Shown: piece by piece, positions 49,368-63,134 of the stretch
Layout: every line of letters starts with the position of its first letter
Position numbering within the stretch: the stretch's first letter is position 1
Assembly: GCA_028583405.1 (NCBI GenBank)
Contig: JAPTMU010000163.1
Span: 62,001-126,000, forward strand
Reading direction: 5' to 3'
DNA from: Pogonophryne albipinna
Taxonomy: Eukaryota; Chordata; Actinopteri; Perciformes; Artedidraconidae
Length of the DNA stretch: 64,000 bases
Program-made: the position numbers and the translations under genes
Notes under the pieces: model-generated
The model's input: the letters and a program-made list of their open reading frames with translations, nothing else
Databases searched by the model: none
What the model was told of the DNA's origin: nothing

Positions 49368-50310
49368 TTGATCTCTGAAACTAGTCCCTATATATCTCAA
49401 ACTAGTCCCCAGATCTCTGTAACTAGTCCATATATATCTCAAACTAGTCCCCAGATCTCTGTAACTAGTCCATATATATCTCAAACTAGTCCCCAGATCT
49501 CTGCAACTAGTCCATATATATCTCAAACTAGTCCCCAGATCTCTGCAACTAGTCCATATATATCTCAAACTAGTCCCCAGATCTCTGCAACTAGTCCATA
49601 TATATCTCAAACTAGTCCCCAGATCTCTGCAACTAAACAAAAGACAACTGCAGCATATTTCAATTTTCAACATTATGAGTCAATGTTCAGGGGAAAAAGT
49701 AGGGAAACAAGTCTTTGCAACAAGTCCTTATATTTCTGGAACTAGTCCCTAGGACCTCTTGAACAAGTCTCTAGTGCTCTGCAACTAGTCCATAGGACCT
49801 CTTGAACAAGTCCCTAGTGCTCTGCAACTAGTCCATAGGACCTCTTGAACAAGTCTCTAGTGCTCTGCAACTAGTCCCTAGGACCTCTTGAACAAGTCTC
49901 CAGTGCTCTGCAACTAGTCCCTAGGACCTCTTGAACAAGTCTCTAGTGCTCTGCAACTAGTCCATAGGACCTCTTGAACAAGTCTCTAGTGCTCTGCAAC
50001 TAGTCCATAGGACCTCTTGAACAATTCTCTAGTGCTCTGCAACTAGTCCATAGGACCTCTTGAACAAGTCTCTAGTGCTCTGCAACTAGTCCATAGGACC
50101 TCTTGAACAAGTCTCTAGTGCTCTGCAACTAGTCCATAGGACCTCTTGAACAAGTCTCTAGTGCTCTGCAACTAGTCCCTAGGACCTCTTGAACAAGTCT
50201 CCAGTGCTCTGCAACTAGTCCCTAGGACCTCTTGAACAAGTCTCTAGTGCTCTGCAACTAGTCCCTAGGACCTCTTGAACAAGTCTCTAGTGCTCTGCAA
50301 CTAGTCCTTG
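49368..50310. repeat. 42-bp and 43-bp CTAGTCC minisatellites, duplication unit 2
   Basis: The counterpart of 47630-48575, with the same two subarrays. Copy numbers and variants differ (more CCATAGGACC units), so the arrays have changed since duplication. A third partial copy occupies 50409-50525. Confidence 0.95.
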
Positions 50311-50579
50311 GACATCCAGTCCTCAGATCTCCTCAAGCCCCCTTTCTTATCATCAAGTGAATTAGAACTACTCTTCTCATCTCTGATGACTGCGGGTCAT
50401 TTTACTCAATGTTCAGGGGAAAAAGTAGGGAAACAAGTCTTTGCAACAAGTCCCTATATTTCTGGAACTAGTCCCTAGGACCTCTTGAACAAGTCTCTAG
50501 TGCTCTGCAACTAGTCCCTAGTTAAACAAATAATAAGTACACTATGGTTAAAACAAACTAAATAGCTTTATCTTTTTAA

Positions 50580-51612
50580 TAGTGCTGTCAAAATTATCGC
50601 GTTAACGGCGGTAATTAATTTTTTTGAATTAATTGCGTTAAAATATTTAACGCATTTAACGCATGTGCAGAATGGCCCGCCCCATACGTGCCACCAGTGG
50701 CAGCGCCAGGGTATGGCTGGGGTAGGCTACACCCATACCGAGAAATGGCTTAGCCCCACCATGAAAAATGATGTTAAAGTAAGCTAAATAAAGTCTGCCA
50801 ACTCGCGCGGAGTAAATTGCACAGACAGCAGTTAGTAAGATTGATTTCAGAAGCCACTTGTCTGGAAATACCGAAGACCAGAAACGGTTTTGAAAACTTT
50901 TGTCACGTAGTGATCGTCTTCTCAATAGAACATCTTTGATAATGTCGGTGTTGTTGCAGGAAGTCCCGACGGAGAATACTTTTGCTGTAGTACAGGGACG
51001 CACATAACTGGTACGCCAGTTATGTGCGTAATCTGAAACTTGTGTCACAAAGCGCATTTGCGTACCGGCGTACTTGTGAAGCTTTTCCAGAAGGCGGTTA
51101 GATCACCGGACGACAGAGTCGGTCTCCGTGTGCACAGACAGGGCTGCTGTTAACGTCGGTCTGTACAACGGCATTGTGCCAAAACTACGCCAACCGGCTG
51201 CGGAGGGAGACTTTCTCCCCCCCCCCTTCACTGGAGAACTGCGCTAAAACAGCTGATCACAACGTTCGCACTCTGTGGTCACAAGTACTCCACTAACCCC
51301 CCCCCCGTCGACTTTCCTGAAGTACCCCCCCGTTGATAGAAATCAACACGTAATGAATTAAGACCCCACGGTTTGATGATTGATAGGTGTGTGTGCTGTC
51401 TTTCATTTTGACACGCAGAAAAATGTTATAATAAACATACATACTGTATGTTAAATGGATATATCCGCCTTCTTTCATTTATCTTTCCATTCCCACAATA
51501 TACATAAATAAATGGCATATTTTGGACATAGTTCGAATGGTGATTAATCTGATTAATTAATTTTTAAGCTGTGATTAATCTGATTAAAAATTTTAATCGT
51601 TTGACAGCCCTA
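50580..51612. mobile_element. hAT-like non-autonomous element, 1033 bp
   Basis: An 8-bp duplication CTTTTTAA flanks it (50572-50579 and 51613-51620). The ends TAGTGCTGTCAAAATTATCG and TTTTAATCGTTTGACAGCCC form inverted termini with GATTAATC-rich subterminal repeats, typical of a common fish hAT family. No transposase frame is seen. A 13-bp perfect hairpin sits at 50999-51028. Confidence 0.88.
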
Positions 51613-51620
51613 CTTTTTAA

Positions 51621-52599
51621 ACAAGGTGACAATACAAAATGATAGAAGTAGCTGGTACTGTTTACAGATCCTAAATAAATTGACAGAAAAATAAAACTTA
51701 CATTGCACGACATTTCTAAACCTATCAGTGAATTGAACGATTAATTTGAATCATTTGACCTTTTATGTGAACATGAACTGGAAGCACTTTGCTGAATAGC
51801 AGAGGGGTTATTGATAATTAAAAAAAACTCCAATAGAAACGTAGTAATGTAAACAGTAGAAGTGTGGGAAGGGAATTATTGAATACCTTTGTATTATAAT
51901 TTTTCGGTGTTGCACTTTGTAGACGGTCCCTGCATTCAGATAGAAGTTGAGCAGCTCGGAGGACGGTGTGTATTGGCTTGTTTTGATAGAAAAGAGGGGT
52001 TAGAGCTTGTTGTCTACCTTACTGTGGTTGTTCAGAGACGACGATTGTGTTTGAGTTATTGATCTGTCAATATCTTTCTAACTTAACCAACTAGGAAGAC
52101 ACTCATCCCGCCCCGTAACGCTAGTCTTATCAATGAAGACTCTGAGAGGGCATTAAAGCCTGTCTCTACGACCTCTACCTGTTATCCCAATGATATTTCA
52201 AAACCTATAGCCCTTTCTCAATTCTAATGTTCCCCTCCTCGACTCCTCTCCTCAACTCCTATCCTCGACTCCTCTCCTCGACTCCTATCCTCGCGTCTTA
52301 GTCCCGCCCTCAGGAGATGCAAGCGGAGGAGTCGAGGAGGGGAACCGAGGACAAACACCATGTAAACACCAATCTTTTGTACATTAGAAGTTTATTATGT
52401 TACAGCCAACGTTAGGCAGAGCTTAAGATCTGTACAGAGTTTCCACTTCATGGGGGAGCAGACGTGTCCCCTATCCTTTCCTGTAGTTCTGTAGAGAGAT
52501 TTTATTTGTATTCAGAGTCCAGTATGTGTCCGTCTACCTGGCTCAGGGTTTGAGCCCTCTTTCACACAGCGGCACTGGTTATGGGCTGCACTGTTTCCA
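51621..52599. other. NLR-region intron
   Basis: No exon recognised. At 52220-52345 a CTCCTCGACTCCTCTCCTCG-type repeat and its inverse (GGAGGAGTCGAGGAGGGG) suggest a small mobile element. Confidence 0.45.
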
Positions 52600-52735
52600 C
52601 TATATTCTATTTTATTTACTTGTACTATTGTATCTGTGTTATTGTGTTGCTCTGATGGAGGAGCCTGTGACCTCAGATCTTCATTTCCATAACTACACGG
52701 TAGCTATGCACACATGACAATGAAAGCCTTGAATC
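52600..52735 (+). mobile_element. LINE-type 3' tail (CTTGAATCTTGA end), copy 1
   Basis: Contains GGAGGAGCCTGTGACCTCAG, CATAACTACACGGTAGCTAT, ACATGACAATGAAAG and CTTGAATCTTGA. A related tail lies at 58845-58960. This 3' end is common in fish LINEs and the SINEs they mobilise. Confidence 0.6.
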
Positions 52736-53385
52736 TTGATCTGCGCTAACCACTGAGCCACAAACTGGTTTCTGTCTCTTTCTGAAAGCACAAACAGAAA
52801 AGCTTTGTTCACGACTGAGTGGCCAAAACACAACACATCTTTATTTTTAATGTTTTTAATATAATGATTGGTTTTTAAATCATATTTTGTAAAGTTTTTA
52901 TGTAATGTTTTATCATATTTATTTATATGTTTGTATTTTACACTTCAAAACGCAAAAAAAACACTTTAATATTTGTTTGAAAGTCTTTCTATTTAATTTG
53001 TATTTTTATCACTATCTTGTTTTATTTATTTTTAATTGTGATGATTTATTTCCTTAATATTAACATTTTTATTATAATTTATCCGTCATACGGTTAAACT
53101 AAATCTCTCTCGCCAAAAATAACTGCAAAAAACAACAGAAAGACGTGTTGTTGTTTAAACTAAATGAAAGCTCAGAGCGCTCTCGTTTCAGAGAGGTTTT
53201 CTTTTCTTTAAATCTTATTTATTTGTCTGTATTTCCATGTGTTTGGTTTCTATCTGTATTTGTGTCTGAAGTGATGTTTGTAGCACTTTCCTGAATCACA
53301 GTGAAGATATTGAATCTGAAGCAAAAGCATAGCAGGGAGGAAGTCTCTGGAACATTATTAATATTTGTATTATTTTTTTTTGGGA
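52736..53385. other. NLR-region intron, AT-rich
   Basis: AT-rich unique sequence; I see no gene or repeat family in it. Confidence 0.45.
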
Positions 53386-54325
53386 GGGATGCCTAAGTTA
53401 ATTACATATTTTCAAATTGAATAATTCAATGTATATGTATACGACAGTGCCATAGCTAAATGTGTTAGGTGACGTCTAAAGGTGTGTTTTGCTCCGCTCA
53501 CCAGTCCCTCACAGCGGGCAGAGCTGCAGGTGCTGATCTCTCTCTCTCGCGTTTATTTCCAAATCCATCAGATCTAGCTAGTTCTAGCCAATGATATGGC
53601 TGCTGCCCCTCCCTACACGCAGATCACACAGACTCAAACATCATCTTAGGCCCAAATGCGGCACAAATGTGCTCCGCAGCCGTTGCGAGGTTCCGGCGCT
53701 AACAGTTCATGAGCGTGCTCCCCCGCCCCCTGTCAACACTCGTGACACATGGCCAGCCTAAACAACAATAAGCGCTGCTTGGCAACCATGTGTGTCGGCA
53801 AAGTGCAGACATTTTGACTGGAGAGATTTAGTTTTGCCGGTATTCAACATATTTTACCAGTCATAGTCCGGTAATTATTTACACTCTAAGAAGAGTCCTA
53901 GACAACAGACATGGCGTCAAAAAGGAGTAATGTGTGGAAATATTTCGACCAGGTTAGTGAGTGCGGTGTAGAGGTCAAACTATGCCAAATTAAACGTATA
54001 CATGCGATACCTTGCTATACCCGCAACCTCCGTTCCAGCTGAGAGGGGCTACAGCTGGCCTGATTGTGAATTGCCTCCGCACATGAAAGCCTATAGCTGT
54101 CAAACTGTGATCACCAGTTCAATACATTTGACAAATTAGACCTGGTTTCTATAGTTATTTGAACATGTATTTATTTATTTCAAAAGTTATTGAAAAAAAT
54201 ATTTTGTAAAAAAAAATGTTGAATTTTTTTTTTACAGGATATGTACATTTCGGTTAACCGGTTAACCGTTTTCTGGGGGGTCGAATATTCGAATATACAT
54301 TTGCTTTCAAATTCCCATCCCTAAT
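53386..54325 (+). mobile_element. hAT-like remnant with a BED-finger-type N-terminus
   Basis: The right end carries GGTTAACCGGTTAACCG and CAAATTCCCATCCCTA, an inverse of AGGGATG-type hAT ends; the left end reads GGGAGGGATGCCTAAG. At 53911 a frame starts MASKRSNVWKYFDQ, the style of opening found before BED zinc fingers in hAT transposases. The frame is short and soon diverges. The element is non-autonomous. Confidence 0.55.
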
Positions 54326-54562
54326 ATACATGTCTAGCTATGCACATGTATATTGTTATCCACAGCAACTGAGTAAAATAACATACAATCAATGCAGGTC
54401 AGTTTCCATATGCTTCAGTGGTGCTGGAAATGTGGATTGAGTGCACGTGTGAGCATCAGGAGAAAGGCCGGGTTTGCCTGGGCCTCGCACGGGGCACCAG
54501 GTTTAGAAGTAAAGGTTATCATCAAATAACTATCTATTTTCATGTCGAAATTGCAACTTCAC

Positions 54563-54667
54563 CTTTGACCACCAGAGTGAGGTCCATCTTTGAAGTTAAG
54601 AGGAAGACCCATAGACCGGTCACTCTTCATGGACAAACAGCTGGGTTCAGGTTCTTCCAGCTTCCAC
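54563..54667 (-). CDS. NLR (NLRC3-like) leader exon
   Basis: Reads WKLEEPEPSCLSMKSDRSMG then LPLNFKDGPHSGGQ. Acceptor GTTACAG, donor GTGAAG, 105 bp, phases 2 and 2. It is the single-copy form of the exon at 40009-40191. Confidence 0.75.
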
Positions 54668-54809
54668 CTGTAACATGAGAAAGAAACAGGAAATAATCTG
54701 GAATTGTCAAAAAAGGTCCGGTCCTAACTCTTCCTGAACACTTTGCCTTAACCTCTGTGACAAATGTCTTGGGCTCAAGGAAAGGTGTTTTTATTATGTT
54801 ATTTTTATT

Positions 54810-55230
54810 TTGAAATTCAGTTCCTGACGGACGCCAAAAAAGCCCAAGATTATGGAATCAAACAAATAAATAAAAACAAGGATAAGTGTGTGTTATTGGT
54901 GAGTAAATAACAGTGTGTTATTTAGAAAAGAATAACAAATTAGAAGGAAAAAAAGATTTAAAAAATACAGATGTCAGTATTCTGAGGCTCTGAGCCATTT
55001 CTTTTTCTCACAGACGACAAAAAAAGTCCGACATTAAACGATTTAAAATAAAAACAATAATCGTGGCTTGATATTGAGTAAGAACATGTTTTTATGAACC
55101 CCACAGCTTCCAGTCTTCCAAGACCCGACCGGACAAAAAGACGCAGGCACGAAACACACTACCAATAGAAATACATTGCTTTTAAAATCGTTCTATGACT
55201 ATAACACGACCCGTGAGACTGGGTTGGAAC
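54810..55230. repeat. Dispersed repeat, inverted partner of 41610-42095
   Basis: Reverse-complement match to 41610-42095 over about 420 bp with scattered differences. Its right edge stops next to the NLR exon at 55235. Confidence 0.8.
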
Positions 55231-55234
55231 ACAC

Positions 55235-55360
55235 CTTGCTAGTATAGTCTCCACTGGTATTTCCTTTGAAGATTGTCTTTTAAAAAGTATTCGTTCGGGC
55301 ATTGACCGGTCACTCTTCATGGACACACAGCTGGGTGCAGGTCCATGCTGCTGCTCTGGG
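55235..55360 (-). CDS. NLR (NLRC3-like) leader exon, divergent
   Basis: Reads PEQQHGPAPSCVSMKSDRSM and then PERILFKRQSSKEIPVETIL plus A. 126 bp, phases 2 and 2, donor GTGTGT. The acceptor TGTTGAAG is weak and preceded by a GT tract. The second half lacks the usual FKDG motif, so the exon may be altered or extended into repeat sequence. Confidence 0.55.
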
Positions 55361-55372
55361 CTTCAACACAAG

Positions 55373-56655
<1,283 letters not shown>

Positions 56656-57190
56656 AGACTGAGCAACACACTCTCACTCCCTAACCGTCCAGGAGTGACG
56701 CTTGGTCAGGGTCCCGAGGCGTGCAGTTGGGACGCGCCGAGGCTCCTTCAGCTTCATAAACGGACGCAAATAGCTTTCAACTGATTTAAATGTATTCCCA
56801 TCTGCAGCGGTATTTGACGCTCATGGAAGCACCGCACCCGTTTGTGTCGGCGGCTCTTAAAGGCAATGTGAGCGTCCATTCCCATTGGATAACGGAGAAT
56901 TGTACACCCGGAAGTAAGTATTCTCCTTACTGTCGATTGATTTGACAGTGATATCTCCACTACTCATCGACTACAAAACACCAGATTACCTTTGTTAATA
57001 CACGACATTGATAGGTTTAAATTGTGTGCAATGCTTTTGTGTTTTTCCCCTTCAATTCTGAGAAACAACTTGTTTTCTCTGAAATGTGGAGCGCCAAAGA
57101 GACTACACTACCCACAATCCCCAGCTATTGACGCCTGTCCACTTTGACAAACCTCGTGATAAGTCAACAAGCTCTGTGATTGAATGAAAC
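56656..57190. repeat. Left arm of a 3.5-kb inverted repeat
   Basis: Reverse complement of 59650-60175 with about 90 percent identity by eye. It includes a 68-codon minus frame starting MEISLSNQSTVRRIL that is mirrored on the plus strand at 59869. Confidence 0.88.
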
Positions 57191-58844
57191 ATAAATTCAT
57201 ACAAAAAAAGTCCAACCCTGTCTCCTAAAGAAGACGTTCCCACAGAACTAAACTGCATTCTCAATTACGTTTAGCCAGAAACGTATTTTCTCCCACGTTA
57301 CGTTTCTTATGAACGTTTCTCAAATACGTTTATTTTCTACATACCTTTGCCATTTATTGTCTTGCTTATAATAATGATAATAGTCATTTATAAATATCAT
57401 TTTAGAGCACACATTTGAAATCAGTAGGCGAGGCTGTAATTTCTCCAGCTGTTTCTCTCATGAGGCAGAAAATAATAGTTTTAACAGCCAAAAAGCTGCT
57501 GTGTCGTTTATTGCACCTCAAACATTAAAACAGATCCAGAGTTACGTGTTTCTGAACTTCCTCTAAGAAGAAAGGACAGTAACAGAAGATCTCTGTGGCT
57601 TCAGGCTCGATCGACGTTCAAATCCATATTGCATCTCTTCTCTTTGCTGAGATTAATGTTTTTGAATGCTTGGTCCTTCTATAAATAAATTTAAAAAAAA
57701 AAAATGACATTGTTGCCCCAAAAGTGGGCGGGGCTGTAACGTGACGTCGATTTTACTCTCATCCATTATTCAAAACCATTCTATTTATTCTAACGTAAAT
57801 TACATGCCAGTGTTTTATCTTTGTATTACTTATATTTTTATACTTTATTTGCTATGAGTTATATCTGAAGCAAATGATGTTTCTGAAGATGTGTAGTGAG
57901 TTCCACGCTTCAATGCAGCAGAAATGTGAACTCTCATTACAGGAACAACACCGGAAACAGACGTAGGAAAGATCCTCAGCTCGCTGGATGTTTTAGCCGC
58001 AATGCACGTTTTGAAAGATATTACTGATTTTCTTTGAATATAAGAATGTAAATACTGAGTTGAGAGAATAGTCAGGGGATTTGGGTGATGGGAGACACAT
58101 CTATGGAATCACCATTTCAATAGCTTACCATTAAATGACGGATATGCCTTTCTGTCTGTGATGTTTTACAAATCAGATATTAATGTGTAGAAGTAAAACA
58201 TGAGAAATAGTAATATCCTGTACAATTATGTAAAAACATGAATAAAACTACACATCTTCAGATGTTATACACAAGTGTCCTACACTAATAATACAAAGTT
58301 ATTATTAGTATGCTGTGTGTACCTTGTGTGCACCGCCTAGTGGTTAAAGCACGTCATTGAATTATTTTTGTTGAATAATGTTATTTTTGTTGAATAATGT
58401 TATTTGATGAAATATTAAGAGTACATACTTTCATAGGGGGAAAGTAGAAGGTCAATGATAGAAATATAGAATATAAAAAATCAAGAAGATACTGTAAGTG
58501 ATCTCTACAATAAAACAGTTTAGTGCTGGATGTACAAAGATATCAATAGGAGGATGTGCAAAACAGACAAACTAATTAACCTTTATTAACACATTAAAGA
58601 ATACTTTAGGTTACGGTCTTCTTTCAAATAAGAAAAAAGCTTTGGGGATATCTATCTACAGATAAATATTAAGCCTGACAAAGTACTTAACGTCTAATAT
58701 ATTGCTTTCCTGCAATGTTAACTATGTTGAAGCACTTATTTTAACTGATATTATACACATTAATTATACTCTTATGTAGATAGAATAAGAAATGTGCAGA
58801 ATGACAGTTTAATGGTGGAGGTATACACATATTGATAGATGTCT
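57191..58844. other. Spacer of the inverted repeat
   Basis: AT-rich, no recognisable coding sequence. A CTCAGCTCGCTGGATGTTTT block at 57976 resembles 42140-42200, so related element sequence is present. Confidence 0.45.
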
Positions 58845-58960
58845 TGTAATGCGCTGTTGAGGAACCTGAGACCCAAGTTTTTCATTCATTGCATAACTAC
58901 ACCGTAGTTGTGTATATGATATGTCAATAAACCTTAGAAAGTCTTGAACTCTTGAAAGGG
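58845..58960 (+). mobile_element. LINE-type 3' tail, copy 2
   Basis: Shares the GAACCTGAGACC, CATAACTACACCGTAGTTGT and CTTGAACTCTTGA blocks with 52600-52735 in the same orientation. Confidence 0.55.
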
Positions 58961-58989
58961 ATGTGCAAAATAGCCATAATATACAGTCT

Positions 58990-59780
58990 TTAATTAACTA
59001 TTAGTAGAGAATAACGAGTAATGAATATACTTTATAGAGATCTGCAGATAAATGTTTAGTCTTCTCGAGCACCAACTATCAAATATCTCTCCTGATTGTT
59101 GGCACTTGACAATCACCTTTCCTGAATTTTAACTCAGGTTTAACTAAAGTCTGATTTAAGGGTTGTTTATATTTCACATCATTAATCAGAATCTGCAAAG
59201 TAACTCAAATAAATGTAGTGGAGTAAAAATACCAGGTTAACCTCTGAATTGTAGTGGAGTAGAATTACAAAGTAACAATGAGCTGTCATGTGGGTATATA
59301 TTAATGCTGCCCATTATGGATACAAGCGATTTCCCCCCATTTATTAATTATATGTTTTACATTTGATAACACCAATGTGTTTCCTATCTCCTAAACCTCC
59401 AGGGCTGTACACAGTTTAATACTGTCAACTTCTCATTTTGGAAAAACGAAAACGTCTTTTAAAACTACAATTCCCAGTAGAGACGTGCCATAGAGAACAT
59501 GTTGCGAAACACAATAGCCAGCATGTGTAGTTCTGGGGGGCGTTCGAGTCCAGTTTTGAATAGTCTGCCGTGGTTTCGTTCCATTTCAAAGAGCTTGACG
59601 CTCGGCGTAACCTTGGCGCGCTGCCACTCCAACATCCAATCCCAGAGGTTGAAGATTAATCACGAGGTTTGTCGCAAAGCGGACAGGCGTCGTCACAACA
59701 ATAGCTGGGGATTGTGGGTAGTGTAGTCTCTTTGGCGCTCCACATTTCAGAGAAAACAAGTTGTTTCTCAGAATTGAAGG
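58990..59780. repeat. Dispersed repeat, inverted partner of 42180-43110
   Basis: Uninterrupted copy of the element that carries a LINE tail insertion at 42711-42816. It overlaps the right arm of the local inverted repeat. Confidence 0.85.
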
Positions 59781-60175
59781 GGAAAAACACAAAAGCATTG
59801 AACACAATTTAAACCTATCAATGTCGTTTAATTAACAAAGGTAATCTGGTGTTTTTAGTTGATGAGTAGTGGAGATATCACTGTCAAATCAATCGACAGT
59901 GAGGAGAATACTTACTTCCGGGTGTACAATTCTCCGTTATCCAATGGGAATGGACGCTCACATTGCCTTTAAGAGCCGCCAACATAAACGGGTGCGGTGC
60001 TTCCATGAGCGTCAAATACCGCCGCCGATGGGAATACATTGCAATCAGTTGAAAGCTCTTTGCGTCCGTTTATGAAGCTGAAGGAGCCTCGGCGCGTCCC
60101 AACTGCACGCCACGGGACCCTGACCAAGCGTCGCTCCTGGACGTTCAGGGAGTGAGAGTGTGTTGGACTGAGAGG
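59650..60175. repeat. Right arm of a 3.5-kb inverted repeat
   Basis: Ends CTCACTCCCTGAACGTCCAG when read in reverse, matching 56670-56690. Shared words include GCGCGTCCCAACTGCACGCC and CCGGGTGTACAATTCTCCGT. Confidence 0.88.
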
Positions 60176-60284
60176 CTCAGGTGAGCTAAAGGACTCTCTG
60201 AGTGTTTAGATAGTTCACTTTAGTCTAAGTTATCTCAGTGGGTCTCAAACGGTTTGGTCACGAATTATTATTAGTTACATACAT

Positions 60285-60825
60285 ACAAACATACATTATT
60301 GTACTCTGGAGGGGAGTTTGACAGGGTATTACTCCAAAAGTACAAGATAAAAGTACTTGATTGTACTTGTGGCAGTAGTCCAAGTAGTACTCTGTCCAGC
60401 AGTACCACTCTCACTGAGAACCTATGGCAAAAAAATCATTTTATCTCTCATCAAAGATGGCAGAAAACATACATTATTGTACTCTGGAGGGGAGTTTGAT
60501 AGGGTATTTCTCAAAAAGTACACAGTAAAAGTACTTGATTGTACTTGTGGTAGTAGTCTAACAAGTACTGAGTCCAACAGTATCACTTTTATTAAGAATG
60601 TATTGCTAAAAATCATTTTATCTCATCAAATATAGCAGAAGTGGCATGATTTTGTTCTCAGGAGGGGAATTTGAGAGTATTACCCAGAAAAAAGACAGTC
60701 AAAGTACTTCATTTTAGTGTTGGTAGCAGTCAAAGTAGGACTGAGTCAAACAGTGTTAGTTTTTTTAAGAATTTATGGTTAAAATAATTTGTATCGCATG
60801 AAGCAGAAAAAACACGCATTGTTTT
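60285..60825. repeat. About 178-bp tandem repeat, three copies
   Basis: Units start near 60290, 60468 and 60645, each with GTACTCTGGAGGGGAGTTTG or a variant (TCTCAGGAGGGGAATTTGAG), then AAAAGTACTTGATTGTACTT and ATCATTTTATCTC. Divergence grows toward the right. Confidence 0.88.
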
Positions 60826-63134
60826 ACTCTTGCGTTAGTGCCGCTTCTCAGCGATTACCGTAAAGGCGCTATTAATCGCGCACTCAAAAATGAAGAACTG
60901 CTCATTTGACCAAGCAAATTTGAGAGACGGCTGAGATGACAGCAGTAAAATTCCACTGTAGCGCCCGGTACCAAATGGGAAACCCCACATGTTTGAGCAC
61001 CCTCTATGAAACGTCAACAGCACCCCCAAAAGAAAATCTCTGGCCCGTCACTGTAAACTAAGCCCCGAATGTTTCCAGGTCCAGGAAACGCCCCTGTCGA
61101 CTAACCAGGAAATACACATTTCGATCGTTTCTTCTGTCGTTTACATACATAAGTGAGAGAAGATAAGATGAACCTTTACATCTGTTGGTATATTTGGCTC
61201 CATAGGAACACTTTGATGCACATTCACGACCAGTGTGTGAGGTTGTGCTTGCGATGCCGATATCCGGACGCGCACAGCGAGGCCTACAAAAAGACACTTG
61301 AGGTGATGGGGATGTCTGTTCAAAACATTGCAAACTAGAATAAATCATTTAAACCAGTTATTTTTGCCAGACTTATTACTGTACATCGTTCTTAATGTGA
61401 TACCAAGTCCATCTGAGACCCGTGTACACCTTCAGACAGCCTACAAGTGAAGCACACGTTGTTTACTCACAGTTTGACAGCAGCGTGGAGAAGTCTTCAG
61501 CTGTGGAGCTGATCCTCTCAGGTAAACTGTGATCCGACTTCTGTGGCTATCTACCAGCGATCATTTTTCATATTAAAGACTACACACACATTTATCCCTT
61601 ATAACTTTGCAGCACTTATCCAGATAAGATGTGACCGTTAACTTGGTTTGCGTCAGTTTCCCCTGCTGTTGCAGTTGGCTGTTTTACGACGGCGAGATCT
61701 TCTCCGCGAAACGAGGCTTTCACTTAGGGACCATCAACAAATGACTTTTCAATTACACAGGAACGATGTTCCTTTTAATAAATCGACAGCTTCCCGATCG
61801 TGTGAATGTGAAACAAATCCACTATAGATCATACGTTTGTTGAACACACCTCTCTTTATTGTATTTTAATACTTTAAATATGTTTTATTAATATTATGTG
61901 TGGTAATATTAGCATATTGCTTCAATAACTTCCAGGTCATGTGACCTAATCACTCAAAATCACTTTCTGAATTGAATACTTGTCTGTACACAATGGAAAC
62001 AGCTCTTTATATCGGATTATAGTACTTCATCTATTTAATATTAATATTTGTATGGAAAATTCAGGGTGTTTTCTATTTCCCTCGACAAAAATGCAATGGG
62101 ATTTCTCCATAGGATTTAGGAAAATAGTTTGAAATAAGGTCTGTGGAAAATGAACCCGTTTGATAAATGCACGTTTTGTTAATCTCCACATGTCTACTTT
62201 GATCATGTTCTAATCATAAATCTAACGTCCAGAAGCTAAATGCTAACGTGATGCTATAAACGAACTACAGCGAGTCCAGCAGCACGACTTCAACGTCACG
62301 CCAACTTCAGATCCATATTCAAACACACAGATTCTAAATGGTACGAGTTGAAGCGTTTGTTTGAACACTTTGCAGGAGAAGGGACTTGCTTTCAATCAGA
62401 ACAGAAACTAACTTAGAGGAGTGTTCACGTGTTCAGCGGACAAAACGTGGCGTATCATATGCACGCAAAATCGGACTTCTGCGTATCTATTGCACGCATT
62501 TCCAATGTGTAAAGTCGTGTCATTTGTACGCAGACTGAAGAGAGTGGGTTGGTATTACAGTAAGTAACTACATTTACAGTAACAGTGTAAAAATGAAACA
62601 CAGTAACTTCAAAGTACTGTATTTGAGTTTAAGTTAATAGTGTTTCAACTGTAAAATAGAAACTGTAATGCTATCATTTTAAGTCACAGTATCAGTATCG
62701 TAACTGTAAAACAAATTCTTTATTATAGTATACTTCATGTCATGCTGGTAATTTACAGATTACCAGACATTCTTGACACATTTTAAAGCTCACTAATAAC
62801 TGCAGGGAGACAGCAAACAATACATTTTAACAATGTATTCTTAATTGTTGAACGGTATCAAGAACATGTATTTTCTTGTGCTAAATGTGTGAGCATGCCA
62901 TGGCTACCATAGTCTTCCATTGCATATCCCATGTACAATTATCTTCCATTTCTTATAAACTGTGCTAAACTGACCAACAGCTGCAATTCCTACACTTATT
63001 ACATATTTTCATCCATAAAACAATGGATATTAATATCCAAAAACATGGAGATTGCATTTTTAAAAACAGTGGCGATAACGAATCAACCCAAAAAATATGA
63101 AGCCATTTCTTCTGCCAAGCCATTTTAGAGACGC
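60826..63134. other. Unassigned, AT-rich sequence
   Basis: No gene recognised. A plus frame at 61168-61338 (MNLYICWYIWLHRNTLMHIH...) has a downstream AATAAA but no family resemblance and no splice partners. Around 62570-62780 GTAACTGTAAAA and CAGTAACA words repeat loosely. Confidence 0.4.

Noticed and set aside
56754..60075. Mirrored 68-codon frames starting MEISLSNQSTVRRIL as a conserved small gene
   Set aside because: They lie at equivalent places in inverted repeat arms, so similarity follows from duplication, and no domain or selection signal is evident by eye.
61168..61338. Plus frame starting MNLYICWYIWLHRNTL with a nearby AATAAA
   Set aside because: No family resemblance, no splice partners and overlapping frames of equal length on the minus strand.
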